From JBGPIK01 sp041484845 (GTDB lineage Bacteria > Desulfobacterota > Binatia > UBA9968), in assembly GCA_041484845.1 (NCBI GenBank), contig JBGPIK010000005.1, positions 1 through 51,973 of the forward strand: a stretch of 51,973 nt of DNA, read 5' to 3'. Of this stretch, positions 1 through 7,769 are shown piece after piece. Position numbers and translations under genes: made by a program. The notes under the pieces are model-generated. The model was not told where the DNA came from and searched no databases. It saw only the letters and a list, made by a program, of their open reading frames with translations. The first letter of the stretch is position 1. Every line of letters starts with the position of its first letter.

Positions 1-70
1 GACTTTGGTAAGGTATCCCATAGTGAGAAATTATATACATCGCTATATCACTAGTCAAGACAAATATTGG

Positions 71-166
71 GGATTTTTTCTCACGACCGCTGAGGTCGCA
101 GAGTAAAGAGCTCTTTATTAAAAATACTCCGGACTCTGCGAACTCCCCGGTCGTGAGAAAAAATCC
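71..166. repeat. 19-bp perfect inverted repeat flanking a CGCAGAG-type element
   Basis: Bases 71-89 (GGATTTTTTCTCACGACCG) and 148-166 are exact reverse complements, separated by 58 bases. A third partial copy of the arm lies at 262-277. The interior holds another nested inverted repeat (TCGCAGAGT ... ACTCTGCGA) and resembles the repeat copies near 19.3, 19.45 and 31.2 kb. There are no coding signs. Confidence 0.7.
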
Positions 167-260
167 GTTCATGGTTCGACAGGCTCACCACGAACGGGAC
201 CGCGCAATATAAATTCAAGTACATAGCCGTTCGTCCTGAGCGCGTCGAAGGGCGATCGGC
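165..260. repeat. Dispersed CCGTTCGTCCTGAGC-type palindromic repeats
   Basis: Two adjacent elements are visible: 165-198, whose ends CCGTTC and CGAACGGG face each other around a TCGACAGGCTCA core, and 226-260, which carries GTTCGTCCTGAGCGCGTCGAAGG. This repeat type is scattered through intergenic DNA of many bacteria. No function is assigned. Confidence 0.6.
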
Positions 261-269
261 TATTTTTTC

Positions 270-335
270 TCACGACCCCCGTCTCTGTGGTGAATATTCC
301 TTCACAGTAAACCCGGAAGCCCCACTTATGATTAC
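270..335. repeat. Copy of the GTCTCTGTGGTGAAT intergenic repeat tail
   Basis: The run GTCTCTGTGGTGAATATTCC followed by TTCACAGTAAACCCGGAAG is also found, with changes, near 19508-19560 and 31318-31360. In all three places it sits just downstream of the 3' end of a minus-strand gene, as a trailing piece of the same composite intergenic element. Confidence 0.5.
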
Positions 336-336
336 G

Positions 337-714
337 TCACAATTTTGCATGATCCACATTTTTGTGCGCAATAACATTCTCGTACATCGACACAAATTGC
401 TTCGCGATACGCTCCCATCCAAACTCTGCCTTAACCCACTCGCGGCCTTTCGCACACATGGTCCGAAGCGTCGTGGAATCGAGCGACGTTGCCTGGCGTA
501 GCCCTTCGGCGATGCCATCCACAGTCGGTTCGACCCACCACCCGCGCTTGACTTCGAACACGAATATATTACCGACCAGGGGGAGAGGTACTACCTCCTG
601 AAGGACTCGCAACGCACGGTACACAAGGCTCGATCCAAAGTAATAGCTTGGCTCAGCGGGGTAAAGATACGAATAGCTAATCCAGCGTTGTGATTCCCAT
701 AGGCGAGTGATCTG
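337..714 (-). pseudogene. Truncated glycosyltransferase 3' end (paralogue of the 9921-11054 gene), probably chimeric
   Basis: The last 70 or so codons (roughly bases 337-547) encode WWVEPTVDGIAEGLRQATSL and a tail ending in EFGWERIAKQFVSMYE. This closely matches the C-terminus of the intact GT4 enzyme at 9921-11054 in protein and DNA. The reading frame stays open upstream to a TGA at 715-717, but that part (PLPLVGNIFVFEVKRG and preceding residues) is unlike the GT4 protein. It resembles the C-terminal end of some class I methyltransferases, a weak recognition. No start codon with a ribosome site is evident and the GT4 catalytic half is missing. I read it as a decayed fusion of two gene ends left by recombination. 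Confidence 0.65.
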
Positions 715-718
715 TCAA

Positions 719-1009
719 AGCGTGTTGCAGCGACATTGTTTCTCAAAAACATCCATCTCTTTTCGGGACGGCTGAACCGTTTTCAGCGCCTTTGAGTGTG
801 TTGCGTTGCGCAGAAGCCCCCGCACCTATGCTTACGTCGCGAAGCGGGTTCGTTGTCCTTCATTGTGGTTTCTCTGCTTGTTGCCTGAAGCTCGTGCATC
901 ACGAGGCTCACCCGGCCCAATTCTTATTTGTGTCATTTAGTCGTGCGTTTTCCGATTAGTCTCGGTACGCAGAATCTGATCGCAATGGATATGCCCCCCA
1001 TGCGACCGA
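719..1009. other. Non-coding stretch with no recognised feature
   Basis: This stretch lies downstream of the deacetylase stop. No convincing gene, RNA or terminator is visible. Short open frames exist on the minus strand but show no family resemblance I can defend; the region may hold more decayed coding DNA. Confidence 0.4.
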
Positions 1010-1888
1010 TCAACGCGCAGTAAGCCGCCTCACCCTGTTTCGTTTTGGCAGATAGAGAATGTCCATTACACCGGAGAGCTGAAAGCGCACGACGTCCAGG
1101 GACCATGATGCCTCGATGTTCGTCCGCTGGATCTGGTGCGGGTCAGTTTCTGGTACCACCGGCGCGCTGTCGTTCATAAACGCGTAGCGATAACCCGCGT
1201 CGCGGACGATGTGGGCCGCCTCAGTGGAATATGCATTCTCCTCCCCCCCTACCCAACAAAATGTCTCCACCGGTCGACCGAGGTGTGCCTCGAGGTCTGC
1301 TCGAGCAGCAACGATTTCATCTTGAATCACTGGCGGAGGAACCGATCGCCCCATGCGAAGATGGCTGCGCGTGTGGCAGCCCACCACGTGGCGCGTAGCG
1401 AGCGTACGTACCTCGTCCCACGACATCGCAATACGACCATCCAACGGGCTCCGGTCTGAACCGAAGATCCTATGGGCTCGCGCAAAGTCGGCTTGGCTCT
1501 CAACCGGACTGTCGACGAAACCCACCGGCACGAAAAACCAGCCAACAAAGCCATATCGATCGAGGCTCAGGGCGGCGACGTCGTAGTTGCTGCGCAGTCC
1601 GTCATCGAAAGAGATCACCAGGCCGGGTTTTGACGCGCTCCACTCTCCGCGTTGGAAGAATTGGTCAAGATCGCTCAGGTTCACGGGGCAAAAATGCTCC
1701 GCATAAAAACGCAGGTGTTCTTCAAGCGATTCGGCGTGTTCCAGGGGGGTACTATGGTAGTTCACCACGCGCACGTGGCCACGGCGGTGCACGAGTGATT
1801 GTGCTCGCAGCAGGACGTTGCTTATTCCCGCCGTCGCTAACGCGGCGGCAAGAAAACGCTTCGCTGGCCGGACTCCGCAGTTCCGCAT
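1010..1888 (-). CDS. Polysaccharide deacetylase family protein (NodB-like)
   Basis: This is a 292-residue carbohydrate esterase 4-type protein that would remove N- or O-acetyl groups from a polysaccharide or lipid-linked glycan. The metal-site motifs are visible: SFDDG (Asp95-Asp96) and HTRSH (His172, His176). A basic N-terminus with a short hydrophobic stretch (FLAAALATAGISNVLL, residues 12-27) could act as a membrane anchor. I chose the ATG at 1888 because it follows the upstream stop by one base and the residues ahead of it are low-complexity Arg/Pro sequence. It is the last gene of the acylation/carbamoylation island, so its substrate is probably the same glycan. Family call firm, substrate inferred. 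Confidence 0.85.
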   Translation of the reverse strand: MRNCGVRPAKRFLAAALATAGISNVLLRAQSLVHRRGHVRVVNYHSTPLEHAESLEEHLRFYAEHFCPVNLSDLDQFFQRGEWSASKPGLVISFDDGLRSNYDVAALSLDRYGFVGWFFVPVGFVDSPVESQADFARAHRIFGSDRSPLDGRIAMSWDEVRTLATRHVVGCHTRSHLRMGRSVPPPVIQDEIVAARADLEAHLGRPVETFCWVGGEENAYSTEAAHIVRDAGYRYAFMNDSAPVVPETDPHQIQRTNIEASWSLDVVRFQLSGVMDILYLPKRNRVRRLTAR

Positions 1889-1889
1889 G

Positions 1890-2252
1890 TTAAAACATGA
1901 CGTAAACAAAGGGGGACACCTCGGCGTCCTGATCGCCAAGGGCGTACGCAGCGCGGGCCGCGCTGGCGAAGTGCGAGGCCTTGTCCGAGAGATGGTCTCG
2001 ACCAATGTCCTTCCAATGCGAGGCAAGACGGCTTGCGAACTCCTCGACATCGGCGCACGACGGAGACGTAAAGTCCTCATGCGTCATCGCCAGTTTCGTG
2101 CGGAGCACATAGTAAGTTCGGCGTGACATATCCGGCCTCAACGGAAACAGCTCTACACCACACGCGCGCAGGCTCTCGGCGATCGGGGCAAGCACGTCAT
2201 CGAAAAGCGCGCCGATAACCTCGCGAGCCCTGTCATCCCTAGTCGAGATCAT
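1890..2252 (-). CDS. Conserved-context hypothetical protein, 120 residues
   Basis: I do not recognise this protein. It is small and soluble, acidic at the start (MISTRDDRAREVIGALFDD), with no signal peptide or membrane segment and probably mostly helical. Its ATG at 2252 overlaps the end of the carbamoyltransferase by 14 bases, and its stop is one base from the deacetylase start, so all three genes are very likely translated together. The tight packing suggests a partner of the carbamoyltransferase or deacetylase, but the sequence itself gives no function. Confidence 0.7.
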   Translation of the reverse strand: MISTRDDRAREVIGALFDDVLAPIAESLRACGVELFPLRPDMSRRTYYVLRTKLAMTHEDFTSPSCADVEEFASRLASHWKDIGRDHLSDKASHFASAARAAYALGDQDAEVSPFVYVMF

Positions 2253-4086
2253 AGATCTCTTTCCAGTTTTCCTGATCTTCGAAAGGGGGTTGGTCCTTTC
2301 GCCACACGAGTATATCCTCGAGCACAAGCAGGTCCATCTCGGTGCGCATAAAGCACCGATAGGCGTCCTGCGGGGTGCATACGATGGGTTCGCCACGCAC
2401 ATTAAAAGAAGTGTTTACGAGCACGGCGCACCCAGTGAGTTCCTCAAACGCCTTGATCAGTTGATAGTATTCCGGGTGGGTGAGCGAGTCGACCGTCTGG
2501 ATGCGAGCGGAGTAATCAACATGCGTAACGGCGGGCACGTCGCTGCGAGGCTGATTGATGACGGTCAGCATGTCATCGTCGCCACCGCGAAACCGCTCCA
2601 TGTCCATGGGAAGCCGCCGCGATTTTCCAACCGTCGCGATAAGCAGCATATAGGGGCTCTCGCACGCAAGGTCGAAGTAATCCGCGCACCGCTCCTGCAG
2701 CACGCTCGGCGCGAAAGGCCTGAACGATTCCCGCTGCTTGATCTTCAAATTCATCACCATCTGGGTATTTCCGTTGCGCGGATCTCCCAATATCGATCGC
2801 GCGCCGAGCGCGCGCGGTCCGAATTCCATGCGGCCGGAGAACCAGCCGACAATCTGCCCGTCGGCGATAACCTTTGCCACGGTCCTCGAGCGCTCCACGC
2901 GATCTTCAATGCGCTCGTACGGATAGCCTTTGCGGTCGAGAAATGCCCTCACTTCCTCGCTGGAGTAGCGCGGCCCCAGATAACTGCCCTTTTGTGCGTC
3001 GCGCCCTGTCGGGTCAACCGTTCGTGGTTCATCGAAGTACACGTGGTTCGCGAGTAATGCGGCGCCGAGTGAACCACCCGCATCGCCCGCAGCAGGTTGT
3101 ATCCAGACGTTATCGAATATCCGTTCAGCGACGAGCTTGCCGTTGGCGACACAGTTAAGGGCCACGCCACCCGCCATCACGAGGTTCTTCTCGCGTGTAG
3201 TCGTACGTAAGTGCCGCGCCATCTTGAGCACGACCTCCTCAGTGACCTTTTGTACGCTAGCTGCGAGATCCATCTCGCGGCGAGTAATCCGCGACTCAGG
3301 CTGGCGTGCCGGGCCGCCGAAGAGGGTGTTGAACAAGTCGCCGGTCATTACCAAGCCGTCGATATATCCGAAGTACGACGTATCGAGGCGATACGATCCA
3401 TCGTCACGCACATCGATCAGGTGCTCACGAATCAAGTCATAGTACTTCGGTTCGCCGTAGGGCGCCAAGCCCATCAGCTTGTACTCGCCGGAGTTGACCT
3501 TGAAGCCGCAGAAATACGTGAACGCACTGTAGAGCAAGCCCAGCGAATGCGGGTAGTCGATCTCCGAATAGGGTTCGATGGTTTTGCCGTGTCCCGCACC
3601 AAGACTCGTGGTGGCCCATTCGCCGACACCGTCTAGCGTAAGGATGGCGGCGTGCTCGAAGGGCGACGGGTAGAACGCACTCGCGGCATGCGCCATGTGG
3701 TGCTCGGCGAAAAGTACTCGCCCTTCACGCCCAACCGATCCAATGGTGCGGGACACATGCTCGTTGACCCAGACCTTGTTGCCCAGTATTGCGGCGGCGG
3801 CTTTCAGGAACTGCTCGCGTCCGCGTCCGCCGCCAACGAGGGCATTTGCCACTACGCGATCGAACGTGGCAATCGGGTTGTCGTAGAAGATTACCGCGTC
3901 GAGGTCCGCAGCGTCGACGAAAGCCTCCTCCAGGCAGTAGTTGATTGCATGAACGGGGAAGCGCGGGTCGTGTTTCTTGCGAGAAAAGCGCTCCTCTTGC
4001 GCCGCGGCAATGATTTCGCCGCCCTGCACCAAGGCCGCTGCAGAGTCGTGGTAGAAGGCCGAAATTCCGAGGATTGTCTTTGCCAT
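2239..4086 (-). CDS. Carbamoyltransferase, NodU/CmcH family
   Basis: At 615 residues this is the usual length for O-carbamoyltransferases that use carbamoyl phosphate and ATP to carbamoylate a hydroxyl group, as NodU does on Nod factor sugars. The N-terminal Kae1-like domain opens with GISAFYHDSAAALV. The metal-site histidines sit in HHMAHAASAF (His129, His130, His133), and the C-terminal YrdC-like part carries FGPRALGARSIL near residues 423-435. The start at 4086 puts MAKTILGISAFYHDS at the N-terminus, as expected for the family. It lies 14 bases after an SGNH gene and overlaps the 120-residue gene downstream. In this setting it most likely carbamoylates a sugar of the exported polysaccharide or a lipid intermediate. 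Confidence 0.93.
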   Translation of the reverse strand: MAKTILGISAFYHDSAAALVQGGEIIAAAQEERFSRKKHDPRFPVHAINYCLEEAFVDAADLDAVIFYDNPIATFDRVVANALVGGGRGREQFLKAAAAILGNKVWVNEHVSRTIGSVGREGRVLFAEHHMAHAASAFYPSPFEHAAILTLDGVGEWATTSLGAGHGKTIEPYSEIDYPHSLGLLYSAFTYFCGFKVNSGEYKLMGLAPYGEPKYYDLIREHLIDVRDDGSYRLDTSYFGYIDGLVMTGDLFNTLFGGPARQPESRITRREMDLAASVQKVTEEVVLKMARHLRTTTREKNLVMAGGVALNCVANGKLVAERIFDNVWIQPAAGDAGGSLGAALLANHVYFDEPRTVDPTGRDAQKGSYLGPRYSSEEVRAFLDRKGYPYERIEDRVERSRTVAKVIADGQIVGWFSGRMEFGPRALGARSILGDPRNGNTQMVMNLKIKQRESFRPFAPSVLQERCADYFDLACESPYMLLIATVGKSRRLPMDMERFRGGDDDMLTVINQPRSDVPAVTHVDYSARIQTVDSLTHPEYYQLIKAFEELTGCAVLVNTSFNVRGEPIVCTPQDAYRCFMRTEMDLLVLEDILVWRKDQPPFEDQENWKEIYDLD

Positions 4087-4100
4087 GCCTACAATTTTGC

Positions 4101-5099
4101 CTATTCTGGCGAGCCTTGTCCAGCGAGCAATTGCTCTATGACGGGTGCGAGTGAACAGGCAATTGCTTCGTGTCCCTCGGGCGTAGGATGGATGTCGTTC
4201 TCGAACCGGAAGCGCCGACGCTGCGCCGGGCTGTAGCGGAGCAGATCGGGTAGCGGATCGTGCAGCGTGCAACCGAGCTCCGCCGCCAGTTCCCGAAATC
4301 TCGCCTGGTAAGGCGAGGCATCACTCGTTTCCTCCACGTGCTGATATAGAGGGATCGGCATGAGTACCACGTTTTTTCCGATTGCATGGACCCACTGTGT
4401 GAGAATTGCCCGCATCAGCCGCCAACTTGGCGTGTCACATGAATCGTACTCGGGCAGGGGTTGGTATCGCGTCAACCGCTGTAACACTTCCTTGACGCCC
4501 AGAGCGTTCACAACCCGCCGGACACCCTCAAAGCGCCCGCCTCTGTCCACCGCGTCACGCTCCTCGGGCGGCAATTCGCGCTCATCAAGGGGCGCGCGCG
4601 GAGGTGGCACGTGATGCAGGCGCAGCTCATCGCCCTCGAGGGTGTAGTAGGGCTTTGCATATACGCGCTTTGCCCCCGCGTCGTCGAGATAGCGACGGTA
4701 CCGGGCCACGACACGCCGCACGTTCTCCACCAGCGGCGCGATAACCACAAGGTCGTGCTCGATGTGCAGCGCGAACTCGCGCCACGCCAGATACTGCTGG
4801 TCGGTGCCACTCCCCGGCAAGCCGTAGTTGTAGATCTCCAGCGCGGGTATTCTAGCCTCGATGAGGTCGGAGTAGCGCTGCGCGTTCGACACCGCATCGG
4901 CTGCCGTGAACGAATCGCCGAAGAGCAGCACGCGCCGATACCCCGGAGTGCGCGCGCTAGAAAACTGCCGGTTCGACCGGAACCCTGCCTCGTTTGCCTG
5001 CACCAGGTACCCGCCGGCCTCGTGCGGCACGCGCGCCCGGATGTTCGGGATAAAGCGGTAGCCGACCACGGGGTGGTACTCGAACAGTTGTCTCGCCAT
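4101..5099 (-). CDS. SGNH/GDSL-family hydrolase or acyltransferase (second copy)
   Basis: This 332-residue protein has the block I motif FGDSFTAAD (Ser63) and block V NDIHPTPEGH (Asp302, His304), so the Ser-Asp-His triad of SGNH esterases is present. Between them come GLPGSGTDQQY (block II/III type) and a core of alternating strands. No signal peptide or membrane segment is evident from the chosen ATG at 5099 (MARQLFEYHPVVGYRF). It starts 10 bases after the first SGNH gene. SGNH proteins beside MBOAT genes often serve as acetyl- or acyl-transfer or esterase partners (AlgJ/AlgX, DltD). Exact substrate unknown. Confidence 0.82.
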   Translation of the reverse strand: MARQLFEYHPVVGYRFIPNIRARVPHEAGGYLVQANEAGFRSNRQFSSARTPGYRRVLLFGDSFTAADAVSNAQRYSDLIEARIPALEIYNYGLPGSGTDQQYLAWREFALHIEHDLVVIAPLVENVRRVVARYRRYLDDAGAKRVYAKPYYTLEGDELRLHHVPPPRAPLDERELPPEERDAVDRGGRFEGVRRVVNALGVKEVLQRLTRYQPLPEYDSCDTPSWRLMRAILTQWVHAIGKNVVLMPIPLYQHVEETSDASPYQARFRELAAELGCTLHDPLPDLLRYSPAQRRRFRFENDIHPTPEGHEAIACSLAPVIEQLLAGQGSPE

Positions 5100-5109
5100 G
5101 GGCCCGCCG

Positions 5110-6354
5110 CTATTCGGCCCGCGCGCGTAACTGCTCCGCCCGGAGCCGGAATGCCTCGCGAAGCTGGTCATAGATGAACTCGCTCATGAAACGATTGCCT
5201 TCTGCGGTGTAGTGTAAGTAGTCTATGAATACCTGGCCAGAATGGCGCTTGAGGCGTTCGATCGGATCAAGAAAGGGTACGCCATTGCGGGCACAGAAAT
5301 CGGCCACCCGGTCGCGCGCATGGTAAGTGAACGCCGCGTCTTGCGCCGACCATGGGCCGAAGTTGGCATTGAAGAGCGTCTGCTCATCCTGCGTCAGGGG
5401 CTTGATACTTCCGACGTGCGCGAGAAGATGCTCCCAAAAGAAGGCAATCTCCTGATGCCGGTAATGTGCCAAAGCCACCATTGCGCTCGCGTAGCCGAGA
5501 TACTCGTCGACGTATTGATCGTATTCGCCCCAATTCGCCAGCGTGATCCCCTTTGTCGATGCAGGTAGCAATCCCAGGCGGCCAGCCAACGCAGCCGATC
5601 GGCCGACGGCGGCATCGATGGCTCTGGACAGCAGTTTTGCACTACCGGCCACGGCTGCCGAGTGATCTCCAAGCGCCCGCAGGCCATTATCAACCGTTGA
5701 CAGTAAGTCATTGCCATTGACGATTCGCTCAAACTCGCCGCGCCAGGCATGCGGGGCCATGATTGTCCAATCGCGTCGCCGGACAGAACCCTCAGGCATT
5801 GCGCGGCTAAAGTTGTTGGAACTTCCCGCGACAATGATGAAATCCGCGTCCCAATGAGCATACTCTGCGAGGTAAGCGGTGCTCACCTCGACGATGGTAT
5901 TGAAATTGACGGCTGCATTGATGACTTCTATTTGGACGCCGGCGAATGCCGGATCCGCGGCGAGCCGATCGCGAAGAAACTGCGCAATCGTCGAACGGCT
6001 GTCAACGCGCCGAGTGGTCGGGATCACGTCGAATACGCTGGCTTGAAGGCCGGAGTAGAGGGTCGAGCCGCCTAACAAAATCACCCGAAGCGTTCTTGGA
6101 GGCTTGCTTTGGGTATAGTCACGCACGTCGCGAAACCCATTCTTATTGATTACGAATTCCGGGGAGGTCAACTTCGGGTTATTCCGCACTAGTCCGTACG
6201 GCGACCAAACGTACGGCGAAAGCGAGCGGTACGATTGCCCGGACCAGGCATAGATGGCAAGACGTGCGCCGCCCTCGGTGAATAGGGCTGCAAGAACGAG
6301 GAATCCAAGTACACGGCGCCAACGGACGGTGGCAGAAGACGACTGCGAACTCAT
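5110..6354 (-). CDS. Membrane-anchored SGNH-family protein (DltD/AlgJ-like role)
   Basis: This 414-residue protein has one N-terminal hydrophobic segment (about residues 14-28), so the catalytic domain probably faces the periplasm. Block I reads LLGGSTLYS (Ser97), the GGST variant usual in this subgroup, and block V reads DYLHYTAEGN (Asp378, His381). The ATG at 6354 shares one base with the TGA of the small membrane gene upstream (TGATG), pointing to translational coupling. Next to an MBOAT, a carrier protein and an acyl-AMP ligase, it is the best candidate for the enzyme that finally places the acyl group on the glycan. Triad seen, role inferred from dlt- and alg-type operons. Confidence 0.83.
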   Translation of the reverse strand: MSSQSSSATVRWRRVLGFLVLAALFTEGGARLAIYAWSGQSYRSLSPYVWSPYGLVRNNPKLTSPEFVINKNGFRDVRDYTQSKPPRTLRVILLGGSTLYSGLQASVFDVIPTTRRVDSRSTIAQFLRDRLAADPAFAGVQIEVINAAVNFNTIVEVSTAYLAEYAHWDADFIIVAGSSNNFSRAMPEGSVRRRDWTIMAPHAWRGEFERIVNGNDLLSTVDNGLRALGDHSAAVAGSAKLLSRAIDAAVGRSAALAGRLGLLPASTKGITLANWGEYDQYVDEYLGYASAMVALAHYRHQEIAFFWEHLLAHVGSIKPLTQDEQTLFNANFGPWSAQDAAFTYHARDRVADFCARNGVPFLDPIERLKRHSGQVFIDYLHYTAEGNRFMSEFIYDQLREAFRLRAEQLRARAE

Positions 6355-6593
6355 CAGAATCTTCCGTAAATGAAACTCGCGGCCGGAAAACCAAAGGAGA
6401 TTACAGCCTCGTACAGAACGAGGCCGAGTAATCCGATCCCGACGAGCTTTGACGCAATGAGCCATTCCCGGTCGTTCAGCAATCCCAGTGGATCGAGGCC
6501 CATCCTCTTGAGTACCGTCCACGCGATGAAGGCAATCGCGAGCAAGGCAAAAGCAATCGAGCCGAAAATTCTTAGGTCGGACATCTGCAGCAT
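6354..6593 (-). CDS. Small membrane protein of the acylation island
   Basis: This 79-residue protein has two hydrophobic segments (about residues 11-26 and 49-66) joined by a short charged loop, with no known domain that I recognise. It is packed between the MBOAT gene (3-base gap) and the first SGNH gene (one-base overlap). The dlt operons of Firmicutes also carry a small membrane peptide, DltX, which helps the MBOAT/SGNH transfer step. This protein could play a comparable scaffold role, but that rests on position only. An alternative start at 6584 (MSDLRIFG) is possible. Confidence 0.7.
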   Translation of the reverse strand: MLQMSDLRIFGSIAFALLAIAFIAWTVLKRMGLDPLGLLNDREWLIASKLVGIGLLGLVLYEAVISFGFPAASFIYGRF

Positions 6594-6596
6594 AGG

Positions 6597-7766
6597 TCAA
6601 TTCCCCATGAGCCTGGATATGGGAAGCACAAAGAGGATCCAGCCCCCAGAAACGAATGCAAACGTACCCGCGATGCCGGACAAGCGCTCCACGCGGTTGA
6701 TCAGCGCCGCGTGCGGACTTCCTCTGCGCCTTTGGCGACGCTTCATCGCACCGGGTCGATAAAGATCAAAAAAGATCAGGCCAAAGGCATGATACAGGCC
6801 CCACACCAGGAAATTCGGCGTGGCCCCGTGCCAGAAGCCGACGAAGAAGAACGTGACCAGCGTACACACGACCATCAGTGTCTTGGGCCGGTCTCCCAGG
6901 GGCGCCTGCAGGCGCCGAGACAAAGGTACAAACACATAACTCGTCAGCACGCGCGTGAAGCTAATGTGCCAACGCTGCCAAAACTCGCGGATATTGGCGG
7001 CTGCGTAAGGATAGTTGAAATTTTCCGGCGTATGCACGCCCATCAGGCGGGATGTCGCCACGGCCATGTCTGTGTATCCGGAAAAGTTCGCCCAGATGAC
7101 AATTGAATATGCGACGCATCCGACGCTAAGCGTGGTAAGGGACAGCGTCCCGAACGAGGCCAGTGATTCGAGGCTGATTGGTAGGAGCAAGGGCGCCAGA
7201 ACTTTTACTTTGACGAGCCCCAACAAGACGCGAAAAACAACGTCGACCAAGCCGTCAAGGTCCGGGAACTCGGGGGCACGCACGGTGCGCTCGAACTCAC
7301 CAAACAGGTGCATCGGTCCGCTTATAAAGGTGGGGAAGTAGAGGAAATACGCGACCACGAGAAAGGGGTCTGGCTTCTCTATACGACGATCTCGCACGTC
7401 CTTCAGGAGCGTCCACGCCTTAATTAGGAAGTATGAGAAGCCGAGAAACTGAAACCAGGCGGCATGCGAGGCCGATGCGACCTTGCTCAATATCCAAAAG
7501 ATAGCCACGGGACCCAACAGGTATAGCACCCACATCCGGCGTCCGCGGGACGCGGCTGCAATCTTGACCGAGAAGGCGATCCAGGCGACGGAGATCAGCA
7601 AGAGCACGCCGAACCGAGGGTCGACTTCCATGATGAGCACAAGCGCCAAGAGGCTGGTTCCTATCAGTGCAGCGGACCGCGCTCGGACCCAGCGAGTCGG
7701 AGATAGCGAAAACACCGCAGCCGTCGCAGCGAGGAGCACCCAGTAGGTTAATGACTGGTAAATCAT
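6597..7766 (-). CDS. MBOAT-family membrane-bound O-acyltransferase (AlgI/DltB type)
   Basis: This 389-residue polytopic membrane protein has many hydrophobic helices. The MBOAT core is clear: EFWQRWHISF (residues 261-270) and FFVGFWHGATPNFLVWG with the catalytic His313, followed by the usual YHAFGL. Family members move an acyl group from a cytoplasmic donor through the membrane to an acceptor outside. The ATG at 7766 begins three bases after the stop of the acyl-AMP ligase gene. Since the genes just upstream encode an acyl-AMP ligase and a carrier protein, the donor is likely acyl-S-carrier protein, as for DltB, rather than acetyl-CoA. Confidence 0.93.
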   Translation of the reverse strand: MIYQSLTYWVLLAATAAVFSLSPTRWVRARSAALIGTSLLALVLIMEVDPRFGVLLLISVAWIAFSVKIAAASRGRRMWVLYLLGPVAIFWILSKVASASHAAWFQFLGFSYFLIKAWTLLKDVRDRRIEKPDPFLVVAYFLYFPTFISGPMHLFGEFERTVRAPEFPDLDGLVDVVFRVLLGLVKVKVLAPLLLPISLESLASFGTLSLTTLSVGCVAYSIVIWANFSGYTDMAVATSRLMGVHTPENFNYPYAAANIREFWQRWHISFTRVLTSYVFVPLSRRLQAPLGDRPKTLMVVCTLVTFFFVGFWHGATPNFLVWGLYHAFGLIFFDLYRPGAMKRRQRRRGSPHAALINRVERLSGIAGTFAFVSGGWILFVLPISRLMGN

Positions 7767-7769
7767 GTC

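Noticed and set aside
719..1009. Extra gene downstream of the deacetylase
   Set aside because: Short open frames exist but none has a start site or a defensible family match.
2290..3057. Long open frame on the plus strand opposite the carbamoyltransferase
   Set aside because: It is a mirror of a well-supported gene in GC-rich DNA, with no family motif or ribosome site.
3652..4236. Plus-strand open frame across the carbamoyltransferase start
   Set aside because: Same reason: antisense to a confident gene and no recognisable protein features.
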